Shown here piece by piece: positions 44,908 through 53,648 of a stretch of 64,000 nucleotides of DNA. The DNA is from Atopomonas hussainii (GTDB taxonomy: Bacteria > Pseudomonadota > Gammaproteobacteria > Pseudomonadales > Pseudomonadaceae). The stretch lies in NCBI RefSeq assembly GCF_900109735.1, contig NZ_FOAS01000002.1:62001-126000 (forward strand), written 5' to 3'. Both the position numbers and the translations under genes were made by a program. The stretch's first letter is position 1. Each line of letters starts with the position of its first letter. A model generated the notes under the pieces. The model was not told where the DNA came from, ran no database searches, and saw nothing but the letters and a program-made list of their open reading frames with translations.

Positions 44908-45285
44908 ATGCCCCGTGAACAAAGGCACATACAACGGCAACAGTTGCCCTACTACCTGAAGGTGTATAACCGCATCACCGACAGGCCCATGGGCTATTTG
45001 GGCAATGTCTCGAGCGACGGCTTAATGCTGATCAGCCAATTGCCGCTGTTAACCGGTGTGGATTACCAACTGCGCTTAAAACTGCCCAGCTGTAACGGCA
45101 GCCTGTGCATGGTGGAGTTTGTCGCCCATTGCCACTGGTCGCGCGAAGAAGCCACGCCGGGCTATTACGATTCGGGCTTCTCGGTGGCCGAGGCACCGGC
45201 AGAGTTTGTCCAGCTAGAAGGCTTACTGCGTAACTACTTCACCTTCCGCTTGGCGCCGGAATCGGCGGAAGGCAACGCCTACTAA
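44908..45285 (+). CDS. PilZ domain protein
   Basis: The 125-residue protein starts with an Arg-rich segment (PREQRHIQRQQLPYYLKV) followed by NVSSDG, the second c-di-GMP-binding motif (D/NxSxxG), and the beta strands LRLKLPS and VEFVAHCHWSR usual for PilZ. It may bind c-di-GMP. About 250 bp without genes lie upstream and probably hold its promoter; nothing else was recognised there. Confidence 0.85.
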   Translation: MPREQRHIQRQQLPYYLKVYNRITDRPMGYLGNVSSDGLMLISQLPLLTGVDYQLRLKLPSCNGSLCMVEFVAHCHWSREEATPGYYDSGFSVAEAPAEFVQLEGLLRNYFTFRLAPESAEGNAY

Positions 45286-45309
45286 GCACCCCAACTGATG
45301 AGTAAGGGT

Positions 45310-45336
45310 AACAGCACGGCTTTGCAGCGTGCTGTT
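45310..45336. terminator. Hairpin between the PilZ gene and the convergent unknown gene
   Basis: AACAGCACG pairs perfectly with CGTGCTGTT around 9 bases. There is no clear U-tract on either side, so it is only a possible terminator. Confidence 0.4.
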
Positions 45337-45382
45337 GCAGGCTTGGGCGCGGGCACTCTCAGTCGGGAAATTTCAAGTCGGG

Positions 45383-45784
45383 CTACTCGAGGTCGTAGTA
45401 GCCGCAGTCGAGCTGACCGTCGATCAGTTCGCACACGTATACCTCTTCATCCCCTTGGGCGCGGCCTTCAAGCACTTGCAGGCCCATGGCCGAGGTTAGG
45501 GCAATCATCTCGTCGAGAAACAACTCCCCTTGGCCATACCCTTGCCAGTGCAAGGTGAAGTGCTGTGGTGTTGGCACAACCGCCTCTAACGTTCTAAAGA
45601 GCGGGGCGTAAGAGTCGAGCAGTGCACTAAACGCCGCCTCGGCCACTGGCCAGTGGCGTTCAAAGGTTTCTTCCAGCTCAAACAGCGGGCGGCGGGCGAG
45701 CACTTGTTGAAAAAACGCCAGCGCCGACGCCGCCTCGTTGCTGCCGCAGGCTAGTTGCAGCGAAATAGCGTATTCGGTCGACAT
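45383..45784 (-). CDS. Hypothetical acidic protein (last gene of the unknown trio)
   Basis: The 133-residue protein (MSTEYAISLQLACGSNEA to GQLDCGYYDLE) is acidic, with no signal peptide or membrane segment. It has no domain I recognise. It starts one base after the stop of the first tandem paralogue, on the same strand, so it belongs to the same operon. Small acidic proteins next to duplicated unknown genes can be immunity proteins, but no toxin gene is seen here, so no function is assigned. Confidence 0.65.
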   Translation of the reverse strand: MSTEYAISLQLACGSNEAASALAFFQQVLARRPLFELEETFERHWPVAEAAFSALLDSYAPLFRTLEAVVPTPQHFTLHWQGYGQGELFLDEMIALTSAMGLQVLEGRAQGDEEVYVCELIDGQLDCGYYDLE

Positions 45785-45785
45785 G

Positions 45786-46601
45786 TTATTTCTTCTTTTT
45801 CTCTTTAGTCAGCTGCCATACCTGCTGGAATAACAGCGGGGCTTGGCCGGTTTCTAAGTCTGCACGCAGACGCTCAACAAACTGTATTCGCGGGGTGAGA
45901 TCACACTTTAGACCCTTAGGGGGACGGTATTTTTTAAGTAAAATCTTACTTAGACTGGTCAAAAAAAACTGCATATCTTTTTCTCGGCCTCTGCCCCATG
46001 GAGAGTCCCTTTCTAATGCAACGAAGCGCCCTTCACGCATAACTAGCGGCGCGGCATTCAGCAACCCATAGGCAAAAGCCACACGATGGGTAGCAACACA
46101 GTCGTACATACCCGGCAGTTCAACCTCGCCTACAGCCTCCCCCTTTAGCCACAGCTCAACCTGAGCCAACCACGTTTCAAAATATATGCGGTCATGCCGC
46201 AGGTTTCGACACTCAAGACCTAAATAGTCTTGCAACGCTAATTGCTGCTCGATGGACATGCCTGAATATTGATGATCGCACTGCAGTAAAAAGTCGACTG
46301 ACTTTTTAATAAAATCCTCCGCCCGAGACTCAACGACGCAGCGCTTTCCCTCATAATCAATATAAGCCTTGCGCCCCTCAATCACTGCCTGCCAATGCTC
46401 TGTACCTTGCTTGGGCGACCAAAACAATTCCACATCAGTAATAAATTCTTTGGGGTACTCAGCGACTTCACCATCAAAAAACAAGGCGCGCAGCTGTTTA
46501 TACTCATGCTTGCGGCACCAACTAAAACGATTCATCTCTTCCAGGCGCGCCCACAGGCTTTCGCGGCTGGGATTGATAGGGTCGATGGCGATAGCGCTCA
46601 T
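45786..46601 (-). CDS. Unknown protein, tandem paralogue 1
   Basis: The 271-residue soluble protein begins MSAIAIDPINPSRESLWARL and ends in a Lys run. It is paralogous along its whole length to the gene at 46621-47433; identical blocks include VELFWSPKQ, GMSIEQQLALQ, LPGMYDCVATHRVAFAY and ERLRADLETGQAPLL. No known domain recognised. Its DNA looks richer in A and T than its neighbours by eye, which could mean recent transfer. It lies 19 bp after its paralogue and just upstream of the small acidic gene. Confidence 0.7.
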   Translation of the reverse strand: MSAIAIDPINPSRESLWARLEEMNRFSWCRKHEYKQLRALFFDGEVAEYPKEFITDVELFWSPKQGTEHWQAVIEGRKAYIDYEGKRCVVESRAEDFIKKSVDFLLQCDHQYSGMSIEQQLALQDYLGLECRNLRHDRIYFETWLAQVELWLKGEAVGEVELPGMYDCVATHRVAFAYGLLNAAPLVMREGRFVALERDSPWGRGREKDMQFFLTSLSKILLKKYRPPKGLKCDLTPRIQFVERLRADLETGQAPLLFQQVWQLTKEKKKK

Positions 46602-46620
46602 GGGGCAGTCCTTTGGCTTA

Positions 46621-47433
46621 TTAGTTGTTTTTATCTTTAGTGAGCTGCCATACCTGCTGTAATAACAGCGGGGCTTGACCGGTTTCTAAGTCTGCGCGCA
46701 GACGCTCAACACACTGTATGCGCGGGGAAGGGTCACACTGCAAGCCCGCAGGCGGCTGATACGGTTTCAGCAAAAACTCACAAAAACTGCTGATTGACTC
46801 TTGCAAGTACGCCTCTTTGCCCCCGCCCCAGACAGAGCCGTCTTGCAAGGAGACAAAGTGCCCTTCTTGCAATGCTAACGGCGCGGCATTTAACAGCTCA
46901 TAGGCAAAGGCCACACGGTGGGTGGCAACACAGTCGTACATACCCGGCAACTCAAACTCCCCTATAGCATCACCCTCGAGCCACCACTCAACCTGAGCCA
47001 ACCACGTTTCAAAATATAAACGGTCATGCCGTAGCTTTCGCCCCTCAAGGCCCAGAAAGCTTTGCAGCGCCAATTGCTGCTCAATAGACATGCCCGCAAA
47101 CTGAAAATCACATAACAGTAACGAATCAACTGCTTCTTCAACGTACTCTTTCGCACAACGCTGACTGATATAACGCTCACCCTTATCATTAGTAGCGCCC
47201 GAGCGCGCCTCAATCACTGCCCGCCAATGCTCAGAGTCTTGTTTGGGCGACCAAAATAATTCCACATCGATAACACAATTCTCAGGGCGCTCGATCACCT
47301 CACCCTCAAAAAACAAGGTACGCAACTGCTTATATTCCCGCTTACGACACCAGTGGAAAAAATTATTCTCTTCCAAGCGCGCCCATAGGCTTTCTCGGCA
47401 GGGGTTGATGGGGTCGATGGCGATATGGCTCAT
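46621..47433 (-). CDS. Unknown protein, tandem paralogue 2
   Basis: The 270-residue protein begins MSHIAIDPINPCRESLWARL. It matches its neighbour at well over half of all positions, best at the two ends and in the middle FETWLAQVE to VAFAY part, and worst around residues 75-105 and 195-225. Cysteine and aromatic positions (WCRK, YFETW, MYDC) are shared. No domain recognised. It follows the DUF58 gene by 22 bp on the same strand and could be read from the MoxR operon or have its own promoter. Confidence 0.7.
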   Translation of the reverse strand: MSHIAIDPINPCRESLWARLEENNFFHWCRKREYKQLRTLFFEGEVIERPENCVIDVELFWSPKQDSEHWRAVIEARSGATNDKGERYISQRCAKEYVEEAVDSLLLCDFQFAGMSIEQQLALQSFLGLEGRKLRHDRLYFETWLAQVEWWLEGDAIGEFELPGMYDCVATHRVAFAYELLNAAPLALQEGHFVSLQDGSVWGGGKEAYLQESISSFCEFLLKPYQPPAGLQCDPSPRIQCVERLRADLETGQAPLLLQQVWQLTKDKNN

Positions 47434-47455
47434 GGCAAGTCCCTTTATGGCTTAT

Positions 47456-48787
47456 TTACAACGCCCCAGCGCGTTTCATGGCCAAGTATTGGCTAATTAA
47501 TTGCGGCCCTAAATGTTGGGGGCGCACGTCGAGTAAGTTGACTTCTTGCAGTTGCAGCTGGCGGTGCAGCAGTTCGCGCGATTGGCGGTAACTCACCGCG
47601 CCGCAGTAATCCAAGCTTTGCTCGTAGGTGCCGAGGGGGCTGTGCAGGCTGTCGTCGAGGGCGGCTTCGCGCAGGCTGGCGACCAGCACGCGGTGGCGGC
47701 GGCTTAAGCGGCGCAGGGTGGGCAGCAGTTCGTCGTTGCTTTCATCGCGCAGGTTGCTGAGCACAATCACTAAGGCGCGGCGTTTTTGCCGCACTAGCAG
47801 TTGTTCGCTGGCGGCGAGGTAGTCGGCCGGTTGCAGGCTGGGTTCGAGGTCGTACACCGCGTTCATCAATTGCATGATTTGCCCTTGGCCTTTGGCCGGG
47901 GCAATAAAGCGCGGGGTGTCGCTGGCGAAGGTGTGCAGGCCCACGGCGTCGCCTTGGCGCAGGGCTACGTGGCTGAGCAGTAGCAGGGCATTGAGGGTGT
48001 GGTCGAAGTGGCTGAACTCGCCGTCTTGGCTGCGCATTTTGCGCCCGCAGTCGAGCATAAAGATGATCTGCTGGTCGCGCTCGTCTTGGTATTCGCGGGC
48101 TATTAGGCTGCGCTTGCGTGCGGTGGCTTTCCAGTCGATTTGCCGCAGGGTGTCGCTTTCGCGGTATTCGCGCAGCTGGTGAAAATCGAGACCTAGGCCA
48201 CGGCGCGGGCGTTGGCGCACGCCGAGTTGGCCGAGCCACAGCTCTTGCGAGGTGAGCTCGCTGTTATACAGGCGGGCAAAGTCGGGGTAGATCTTGCTGT
48301 GCCCGGCCAGCGGCAACAAACGGCGGATTTGCCACAGGCCTAGCGGGCTGGGCAGGCGTAGCTCGCAAGTGCTAAAGCTGCACGCGCCACGGCGCAGCGC
48401 TTGGGCGCTATAGCTGACGCGGGTAAAGCGACCGGGCTCTAAGCTGGCGGCCAGCGGAAAGTCGCCGCACGTCAGCGGTTCGGGCAGGTGGTCGTGCAGG
48501 CTGATGGGCGTGCTGCGTGAATAGCTGTGATGCAGGGTGAGGGTGATTTTGCTGTCGCGGCCCAGCGGCAGTTGCCCGGGTAGCTCGCGGCTAATCTGCG
48601 GGCTGGGCTGTTGCCAGCCAAGCCACGCATCGCCGGCGGCAACCAGCAGGCAGGCCACCACTAAGGCAATCAGCAAGCTGTGCAGCAAGTTAGGCAGGGC
48701 GATGCCCAGCAGTGGCAGGCTGCTGAACAGAATGCTGGCGCCCAGCAACAGGGCGCATAGCCAGGTTAAGCGCGCGGTGGGGCTCAT
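47456..48787 (-). CDS. DUF58 domain protein of the MoxR cluster
   Basis: The 443-residue protein has two N-terminal membrane helices (residues about 5-30 and 35-55), then a beta-rich part, and the DUF58 core GLDFHQLREYRESDTLRQIDWKATARKRSLIAREYQDERDQQIIFMLDCGRKM, which leads into a von Willebrand A-like fold. Such proteins are clients or partners of MoxR AAA+ ATPases. It overlaps the MoxR gene by 4 bp (ATGA). Confidence 0.9.
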   Translation of the reverse strand: MSPTARLTWLCALLLGASILFSSLPLLGIALPNLLHSLLIALVVACLLVAAGDAWLGWQQPSPQISRELPGQLPLGRDSKITLTLHHSYSRSTPISLHDHLPEPLTCGDFPLAASLEPGRFTRVSYSAQALRRGACSFSTCELRLPSPLGLWQIRRLLPLAGHSKIYPDFARLYNSELTSQELWLGQLGVRQRPRRGLGLDFHQLREYRESDTLRQIDWKATARKRSLIAREYQDERDQQIIFMLDCGRKMRSQDGEFSHFDHTLNALLLLSHVALRQGDAVGLHTFASDTPRFIAPAKGQGQIMQLMNAVYDLEPSLQPADYLAASEQLLVRQKRRALVIVLSNLRDESNDELLPTLRRLSRRHRVLVASLREAALDDSLHSPLGTYEQSLDYCGAVSYRQSRELLHRQLQLQEVNLLDVRPQHLGPQLISQYLAMKRAGAL

Positions 48788-49818
48788 AGGCGCGGGGCAT
48801 CCACCTGTTCGATCAGTTGGGCGAGCACGTGCTCAAGGCCTTGGCCGGCGATTTCCAGCTCGGCAGACAAGCGCACGCGGTGACGCAGCACGGCGGCGGC
48901 GCAGGCTTTGATGTCATCGGGGATAACAAACTCGCCACCGCGTAGCAGCGCACGAGCACGGGCGCAGCGCACTAAGGCAATCGAGGCACGCGGGCCAGCG
49001 CCTAAAATCAGCCCCGGCCAGTGGCGGGTGGTGCGCACTAGGCGCACGGCGTAGTCGAGTACTTGCTCGTCCAGCGCGATCTCGCTGGTGATCTTCTGCA
49101 GAATTTGCACATCTTTAGGCTGCAGCAAGGTGCGCAGCTGCGAGACTTCCAGCGCATCGGCCTGTGCCGAGCGGGTGACTTGGCGCACCAGGGCGATTTC
49201 GTCGTCGCTGCTGGGGTAGTCGATGGCGAGCTTGAGCATAAAGCGGTCGAGCTCGGCCTCAGGCAGCGGGTAGGTGCCTTCTTGCTCGATGGGGTTCTGG
49301 GTGGCCAGTACCATAAAGGGCTGCGGCACGGGCAGGGCTTCACCTTCGAGGGTGACTTGGCGCTCTTGCATCACCTCGAGCAGCGCGGCTTGGGTTTTGG
49401 CCGGTGCGCGGTTGATCTCGTCGGCGAGCAACAAGTTGGTGAACACCGGGCCTTTGCGCAGGTGGAAGGCTTCGCTTTTTAAGTCGAACACGGCATGGCC
49501 GGTAACATCGCTGGGCATCAGGTCGGGGGTGAACTGGATGCGCGCAAACTCGCCGCCAAACACCTTAGATAGCGCCCGCACTAGCAAAGTCTTGCCCAGC
49601 CCCGGCACGCCCTCAATCAGCACATGGCCGCCGGCCAGCAGGGCGCAGAGCACGTCATCCACCACGGCTTGTTGGCCGATCAGCGCTTTGTTGATTTCGC
49701 CACGCACGGCGTGCAACAGCTGGTGGGCCTTCTGCCGTGAGTTGTTGGCCGGTTTGCCTGCGCTGCTGCTGGCGGGCTTGTCGGCTGGGGTGCTGGTGGG
49801 CTTGTCGGTATCGCTCAT
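48784..49818 (-). CDS. MoxR family AAA+ ATPase
   Basis: The 344-residue ATPase has Walker A GVPGLGKT, Walker B LLADEINRAPAKTQAALLEVMQE, sensor 1 LATQNPIEQEGTYPLPEAELDRF and a Ser/Pro/Ala-rich N-terminal tail. MoxR proteins act as chaperone-like ATPases that assemble or activate partner proteins, often with VWA domains. The start at 49818 overlaps the stop of the DUF4350 gene (ATGA); longer forms would overlap that gene. Confidence 0.93.
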   Translation of the reverse strand: MSDTDKPTSTPADKPASSSAGKPANNSRQKAHQLLHAVRGEINKALIGQQAVVDDVLCALLAGGHVLIEGVPGLGKTLLVRALSKVFGGEFARIQFTPDLMPSDVTGHAVFDLKSEAFHLRKGPVFTNLLLADEINRAPAKTQAALLEVMQERQVTLEGEALPVPQPFMVLATQNPIEQEGTYPLPEAELDRFMLKLAIDYPSSDDEIALVRQVTRSAQADALEVSQLRTLLQPKDVQILQKITSEIALDEQVLDYAVRLVRTTRHWPGLILGAGPRASIALVRCARARALLRGGEFVIPDDIKACAAAVLRHRVRLSAELEIAGQGLEHVLAQLIEQVDAPRL

Positions 49819-51095
49819 AGTCGGTTCCTCAGGCGTTGCAGGCGCTGGGTATGCTGAATGAAGGTGCGAATGGGCAGACGTTTGCCGCTGGGCGGTTCGA
49901 GTGCCGCGCGAATATCGCTGACAGAAAGCTGGGTTAAGCGCGCCAGTTGGCGGCATTGCTCGGCATGCGGCAGTTGGTCGAGGCCGGGGTAATGCAGGTT
50001 GGCGCGTTGTAATACGTCGTTTTTGAGCAGGCGCAGCAGGCCGCGTAGGCCGCTTTGCCGACGCAGGAAGTCGGCGCTGGCGGCGAGGTGTTCGCGCAGC
50101 TCGCGGCGTTGCTCCAGATTCAGCACGCGCTTAGGCCCGGCGCGCAGCAGGTGCTGCCAAATCAGTAGGGCGCAGAGCAGGGCGCTGAGGAGCAAGGCCA
50201 GCGGGTAGTGTTTGTAGAGCAGGCTGAGCAGGCTCGGCCACTCGGCATCTTGAGTGAGCAGCACTTCGGAATCTTGCGCGAGGTACCAGAGCAGCCAAGC
50301 GTTGTCGTAATAGCCGATGTCGTCGTTTTGCCACAGGTTGGCATCCGACAGCACAGTGAGCAGGCCATCGCCCAGCGGCAGTTGCAGCAAGTGAATGCCT
50401 TGCTCGCTGCTGGCCCACGCGGGGGCGAGGTTTTGGCTGTCGGTGAGCACGCGCCAGTCTTGGAAGTCGAGATAGGCGGGGTGCTGCTCGTTTTCTAGAT
50501 ACAGTTGGGTGAGATCGGCAAAGGGGTCTTTGCGCTCGGCTTTGCCGAGGATTTGCGCGACTTTTTCTTTAATTTCGTGCTCTTGCAGGGCCTCGTTGGC
50601 GCTTTCTTCGACGTCTTGTTCTGCGCTGTTTTCTTCTTCGCTATCGTTTGTCTCGTCAGCGTCTTCGTCGTCTTTATCGCGAGCGAAGTTCAGTTGAATG
50701 CCCAGCGAGTCGAGCAGCAAGTCGCCGCTACGTTGGCGCTCTTTATTCCAGAACTGCTCGGCGACTACCACCAAATGACCGCCGTGCTCGGTCCAGGCTT
50801 TTAAGTCGGCGGCTTGGCGCGGGCTCATGCTGCTGCGCGGGGCCAGATACAGCCAGGTTTTGCCGAGGTTATCGCGCTGCTTAAAGAGTTTTTCTGGGCT
50901 TTCTGGGGTGAACACGGCGATGCCTTGGTCACGCAGAAACAGCTCTGCGGCTAAATAACGATTGCTCAGCGCTTCGCCGCTGGGGCCGTCGTCTTTGCTG
51001 ACTTCGACAATGCGCACTTGCAAACTGGCCCACCACAGCAGCACGCAGGCGCCGAGAATCACGCTGAGCAGAACAATGCGTTGCTGACGGTTCAT
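49815..51095 (-). CDS. DUF4350 domain membrane protein
   Basis: The 426-residue protein has an N-terminal helix (IVLLSVILGACVLLWWASLQV), a periplasmic DUF4350 part (NRYLAAELFLRDQGIAVFTPESPEKLF; WTEHGGHLVVVAEQFW), an acidic stretch rich in Asp/Glu near residues 140-175, a second helix (YPLALLLSALLCALLIW) and a cytosolic tail. It is a usual companion of MoxR/DUF58 genes. Function unknown. Overlaps both neighbours by 4 bp. Confidence 0.85.
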   Translation of the reverse strand: MNRQQRIVLLSVILGACVLLWWASLQVRIVEVSKDDGPSGEALSNRYLAAELFLRDQGIAVFTPESPEKLFKQRDNLGKTWLYLAPRSSMSPRQAADLKAWTEHGGHLVVVAEQFWNKERQRSGDLLLDSLGIQLNFARDKDDEDADETNDSEEENSAEQDVEESANEALQEHEIKEKVAQILGKAERKDPFADLTQLYLENEQHPAYLDFQDWRVLTDSQNLAPAWASSEQGIHLLQLPLGDGLLTVLSDANLWQNDDIGYYDNAWLLWYLAQDSEVLLTQDAEWPSLLSLLYKHYPLALLLSALLCALLIWQHLLRAGPKRVLNLEQRRELREHLAASADFLRRQSGLRGLLRLLKNDVLQRANLHYPGLDQLPHAEQCRQLARLTQLSVSDIRAALEPPSGKRLPIRTFIQHTQRLQRLRNRL

Positions 51096-52687
51096 GCGCT
51101 GGCCGCCTGTGTTGCAGGGGCGGTTAATGGTGCGGCGGCTTTGAGCACGATGCGCCACGCCTGACACAGCGCTGGGCCAACGCTGGCGGCGGGCAGTTGA
51201 TGGCCGTAGGCGAGGTTGATCCAGTGGCGAGTGAGGTTGCTGGCGTAGCGCGCCAGTTGTGGCAGCTGCTGGGCGTTGATCAGGCCCAGCACTTCGTATT
51301 CGGTGTGCGAGTTTTTAATCGCCACTTGGTGCTCGTCGAGCAAGTGCACCAACAGGCCGCGATACAGCAGGCTTAGCGCTTGGCGTGGGTCGTTGGGCCA
51401 CAGCGCTTCGGCGGCTGCGGCGAGGTCATCTGGCAGGCTGTCGCTGTCCAGCTCTAAGCCAAACAGGGTTGTGGGGCGCTGGCGCACGGCGGGTTTGAGG
51501 TTTTGCAGGCGGCCAACAAAATCGGCCAGCCAATGGCGGTAATGCCACAGCAACCAAGCCAGTGCCGAGAGCACCACCAGCCACAGCAGAACCTCAAAGG
51601 CGCGAGCGATGCCGCCGGAGTTCTTCCAGCTATTAATTAGCCACTTGAGCCACCACGGGGTTTTGCCGTCGCGTTCGGCGGTTTTTTCTTTTTCCGGCTC
51701 GTCTTCACCCCATTTCAGCTCGTATTCGGTGGTGGGGTTACTGAAGGGCGGCTCGTCGAGCAGGGCGTGAATGGCTTTCTCGGAGGCTTGGCTGGTGAGG
51801 GCTTGGTTAAGCAGGCGCTCTTCGGGCGGCAGCTGCTCGCTGCTGGGCGGCAGGCACAGGCCTTCGGCTGCCAAGCTGCTCGGGCTGTAGAGCGCCGGTA
51901 ACAGGCACACGGCGCACAGCAGCAGGGCGGCGGAGCCTTTTTGCAGGCGCTCGGCGATGCGCCGGAAGGTGAGCTCGGTGTCCCACGCTTCTAGCTCGGT
52001 GCGGCGGTTTAAATACAGGGTAAAACCACCGGCCACGTAAAAGGGCTCCCACACGGCAAGCACCAGCAGGTACAGCCAGTTGGTAAGGTGGGCGAACCAC
52101 AGTGGCTCGTCATCTAGCCAATCGGAAGGATTGAAATCCCAGCCGTCATAGACCTCGGGCGGCAGCAGCATGCCGACTAAGGCAAACAGGGCGAAATACA
52201 GCACGATTTCTAGATGCACGCCGACAATGGTTAGCGCCGCAGCCGGTTGGCTGTTGCGCATGCTCAATACATTTAAGCGGGCGGTGCGGGGCTTACCGTT
52301 TAAGCCTTCCAGCTGCGTGACCGGCAGATGAAACGAGCGCCACGGGCTAAAGCGTCGCCAGGTGAGGTTGGCAAACCACTGCGCTTTCATTTGGCTGGGC
52401 CAAGCGCGTAGAGCTTGCTTGAGGGTTGGCCGTTCGCCAAACAGGGCGCGCGAGAGAATAAACAGCGGCAGGCGGTCGTACAGCGGCTTGAGCCACCAGA
52501 AGATCAGCGCGACCACAGTGGGGTAATCCATCAGCACTAAGCTGAGCACGCCCAGCACAGCGGCCATGGCGAGGAACTGCGCGCTGATCAACAGCCCGGC
52601 ATGTTGCCGCGCAAGATGGGTGCCGAGGTCGACCGCTTCCCACGGGCTGCGCGGGCGAATCACCACTTGGGCGTTATTCAGCTGCAT
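51092..52687 (-). CDS. DUF4129-like membrane protein of the MoxR cluster
   Basis: The 531-residue protein has several helices in the N-terminal half, a large loop, another helix (FEVLLWLVVLSALAWLLWHY) and a C-terminal cytosolic part PRQALSLLYRGLLVHLLDEHQVAIKNSHTEYEVLGL of the DUF4129 kind. Its role is unknown. It overlaps the SpoIIM-like gene by 14 bp and DUF4350 by 4 bp. Confidence 0.75.
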   Translation of the reverse strand: MQLNNAQVVIRPRSPWEAVDLGTHLARQHAGLLISAQFLAMAAVLGVLSLVLMDYPTVVALIFWWLKPLYDRLPLFILSRALFGERPTLKQALRAWPSQMKAQWFANLTWRRFSPWRSFHLPVTQLEGLNGKPRTARLNVLSMRNSQPAAALTIVGVHLEIVLYFALFALVGMLLPPEVYDGWDFNPSDWLDDEPLWFAHLTNWLYLLVLAVWEPFYVAGGFTLYLNRRTELEAWDTELTFRRIAERLQKGSAALLLCAVCLLPALYSPSSLAAEGLCLPPSSEQLPPEERLLNQALTSQASEKAIHALLDEPPFSNPTTEYELKWGEDEPEKEKTAERDGKTPWWLKWLINSWKNSGGIARAFEVLLWLVVLSALAWLLWHYRHWLADFVGRLQNLKPAVRQRPTTLFGLELDSDSLPDDLAAAAEALWPNDPRQALSLLYRGLLVHLLDEHQVAIKNSHTEYEVLGLINAQQLPQLARYASNLTRHWINLAYGHQLPAASVGPALCQAWRIVLKAAAPLTAPATQAASA

Positions 52688-53648
52688 GCGTGCGCCCCAT
52701 CCAGCCAAAGTAGGCGGCAACCCACAGCCACATCACACCGCCGACTATCAGTTTGGTACTGAAAGCCAAGTTCATCGATGACCAGAATGCCTCCACAAAG
52801 GCGGCAATCAGCAGCAATAAAATCACCCCGTAGACCAGCGTCATGCTGTCGCGGGCGGCTTGTTGCAAGGCTTGCAGGCGCGACAAGTTGCCGGGGGCAA
52901 TCAGCGACCAGCCGAGTTTTAACCCCGCAGCACCGGCAAAGGTGATGGCGGTCAGTTCAAACGCGCCGTGGGCAATCACAAAACCGAAGAAGGTTTCCAC
53001 AAAGCCCAGCTGGCTTAGGTAGCCCGCCACGCCGCCAATCACTAAGCCGTTAAACACCACTAAAAACAGACTGCCAAGACCAAAGATGATGCCGGTGGCG
53101 TAGGTGCGAAAACCAATGCCAATGTTGTTGCTGATGTAGTGGCCAAACATCACCCAGTTGCTGTCGCTGCTGCGCAGTGCGCCTTCGCCAAAGCGGCGCG
53201 CGCTGGGGTCGTACATTTGCTCCATGTCGCGCACTTGCGCTGGGTCCATCAGGCTGTAGATCAGCTCGGGGAACAAGTACACCAATACGCCCAGTAGCAG
53301 CGCGGGGCCATAAAAGCAGGCACTGGCGATACCCACGGCGCGCCATTCGCGGCGCACGGCGCGAGGGAAGTCAGCGAGCAAAAACTGCACGATGCGGCTT
53401 AGGCTGCGGCTGCGATGGCGGTACAACTGCTGGTGCCCACGGCTGACCAGCTGCTGCAAACGCTCGACCAAGGTGTTGCTGTAGGCGCGGCTTTGCGCCA
53501 AGGCTTTGTCTTGGCACAGGGCGCGATAACGCTGAGGAAAGTCTTCGGCGGGGCGTTTGTGTTTGTCGCCTTTTTCCAGCTGCTCCAATTGCTGCTCGAA
53601 GTGCAGCCAGCTGTCGCTGCGCAGTTGTTCAAATTGCTGCTGTTTCAT
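52674..53648 (-). CDS. SpoIIM-like (DUF95) membrane protein
   Basis: The 324-residue protein has a helical, charged N-terminal 90 residues (coiled-coil-like QFEQLRSDSWLHFEQQLEQLEKG) and then five or so helices with the stage II sporulation protein M motifs YISNNIGIGFRTYATGIIFGLGS and FGFVIAHGAFELTAITFAGAAG. In non-sporing bacteria such genes sit with MoxR clusters; function unknown. Overlaps the RDD gene by 4 bp. Confidence 0.9.
   Translation of the reverse strand: MKQQQFEQLRSDSWLHFEQQLEQLEKGDKHKRPAEDFPQRYRALCQDKALAQSRAYSNTLVERLQQLVSRGHQQLYRHRSRSLSRIVQFLLADFPRAVRREWRAVGIASACFYGPALLLGVLVYLFPELIYSLMDPAQVRDMEQMYDPSARRFGEGALRSSDSNWVMFGHYISNNIGIGFRTYATGIIFGLGSLFLVVFNGLVIGGVAGYLSQLGFVETFFGFVIAHGAFELTAITFAGAAGLKLGWSLIAPGNLSRLQALQQAARDSMTLVYGVILLLLIAAFVEAFWSSMNLAFSTKLIVGGVMWLWVAAYFGWMGRTHAAE

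Noticed and set aside
45298-45558. Plus-strand ORF of 86 codons after the PilZ gene
   Set aside because: Mostly antisense to the 45383-45784 gene, very rich in Arg and Ser with no motif, and its start lies inside the hairpin region.
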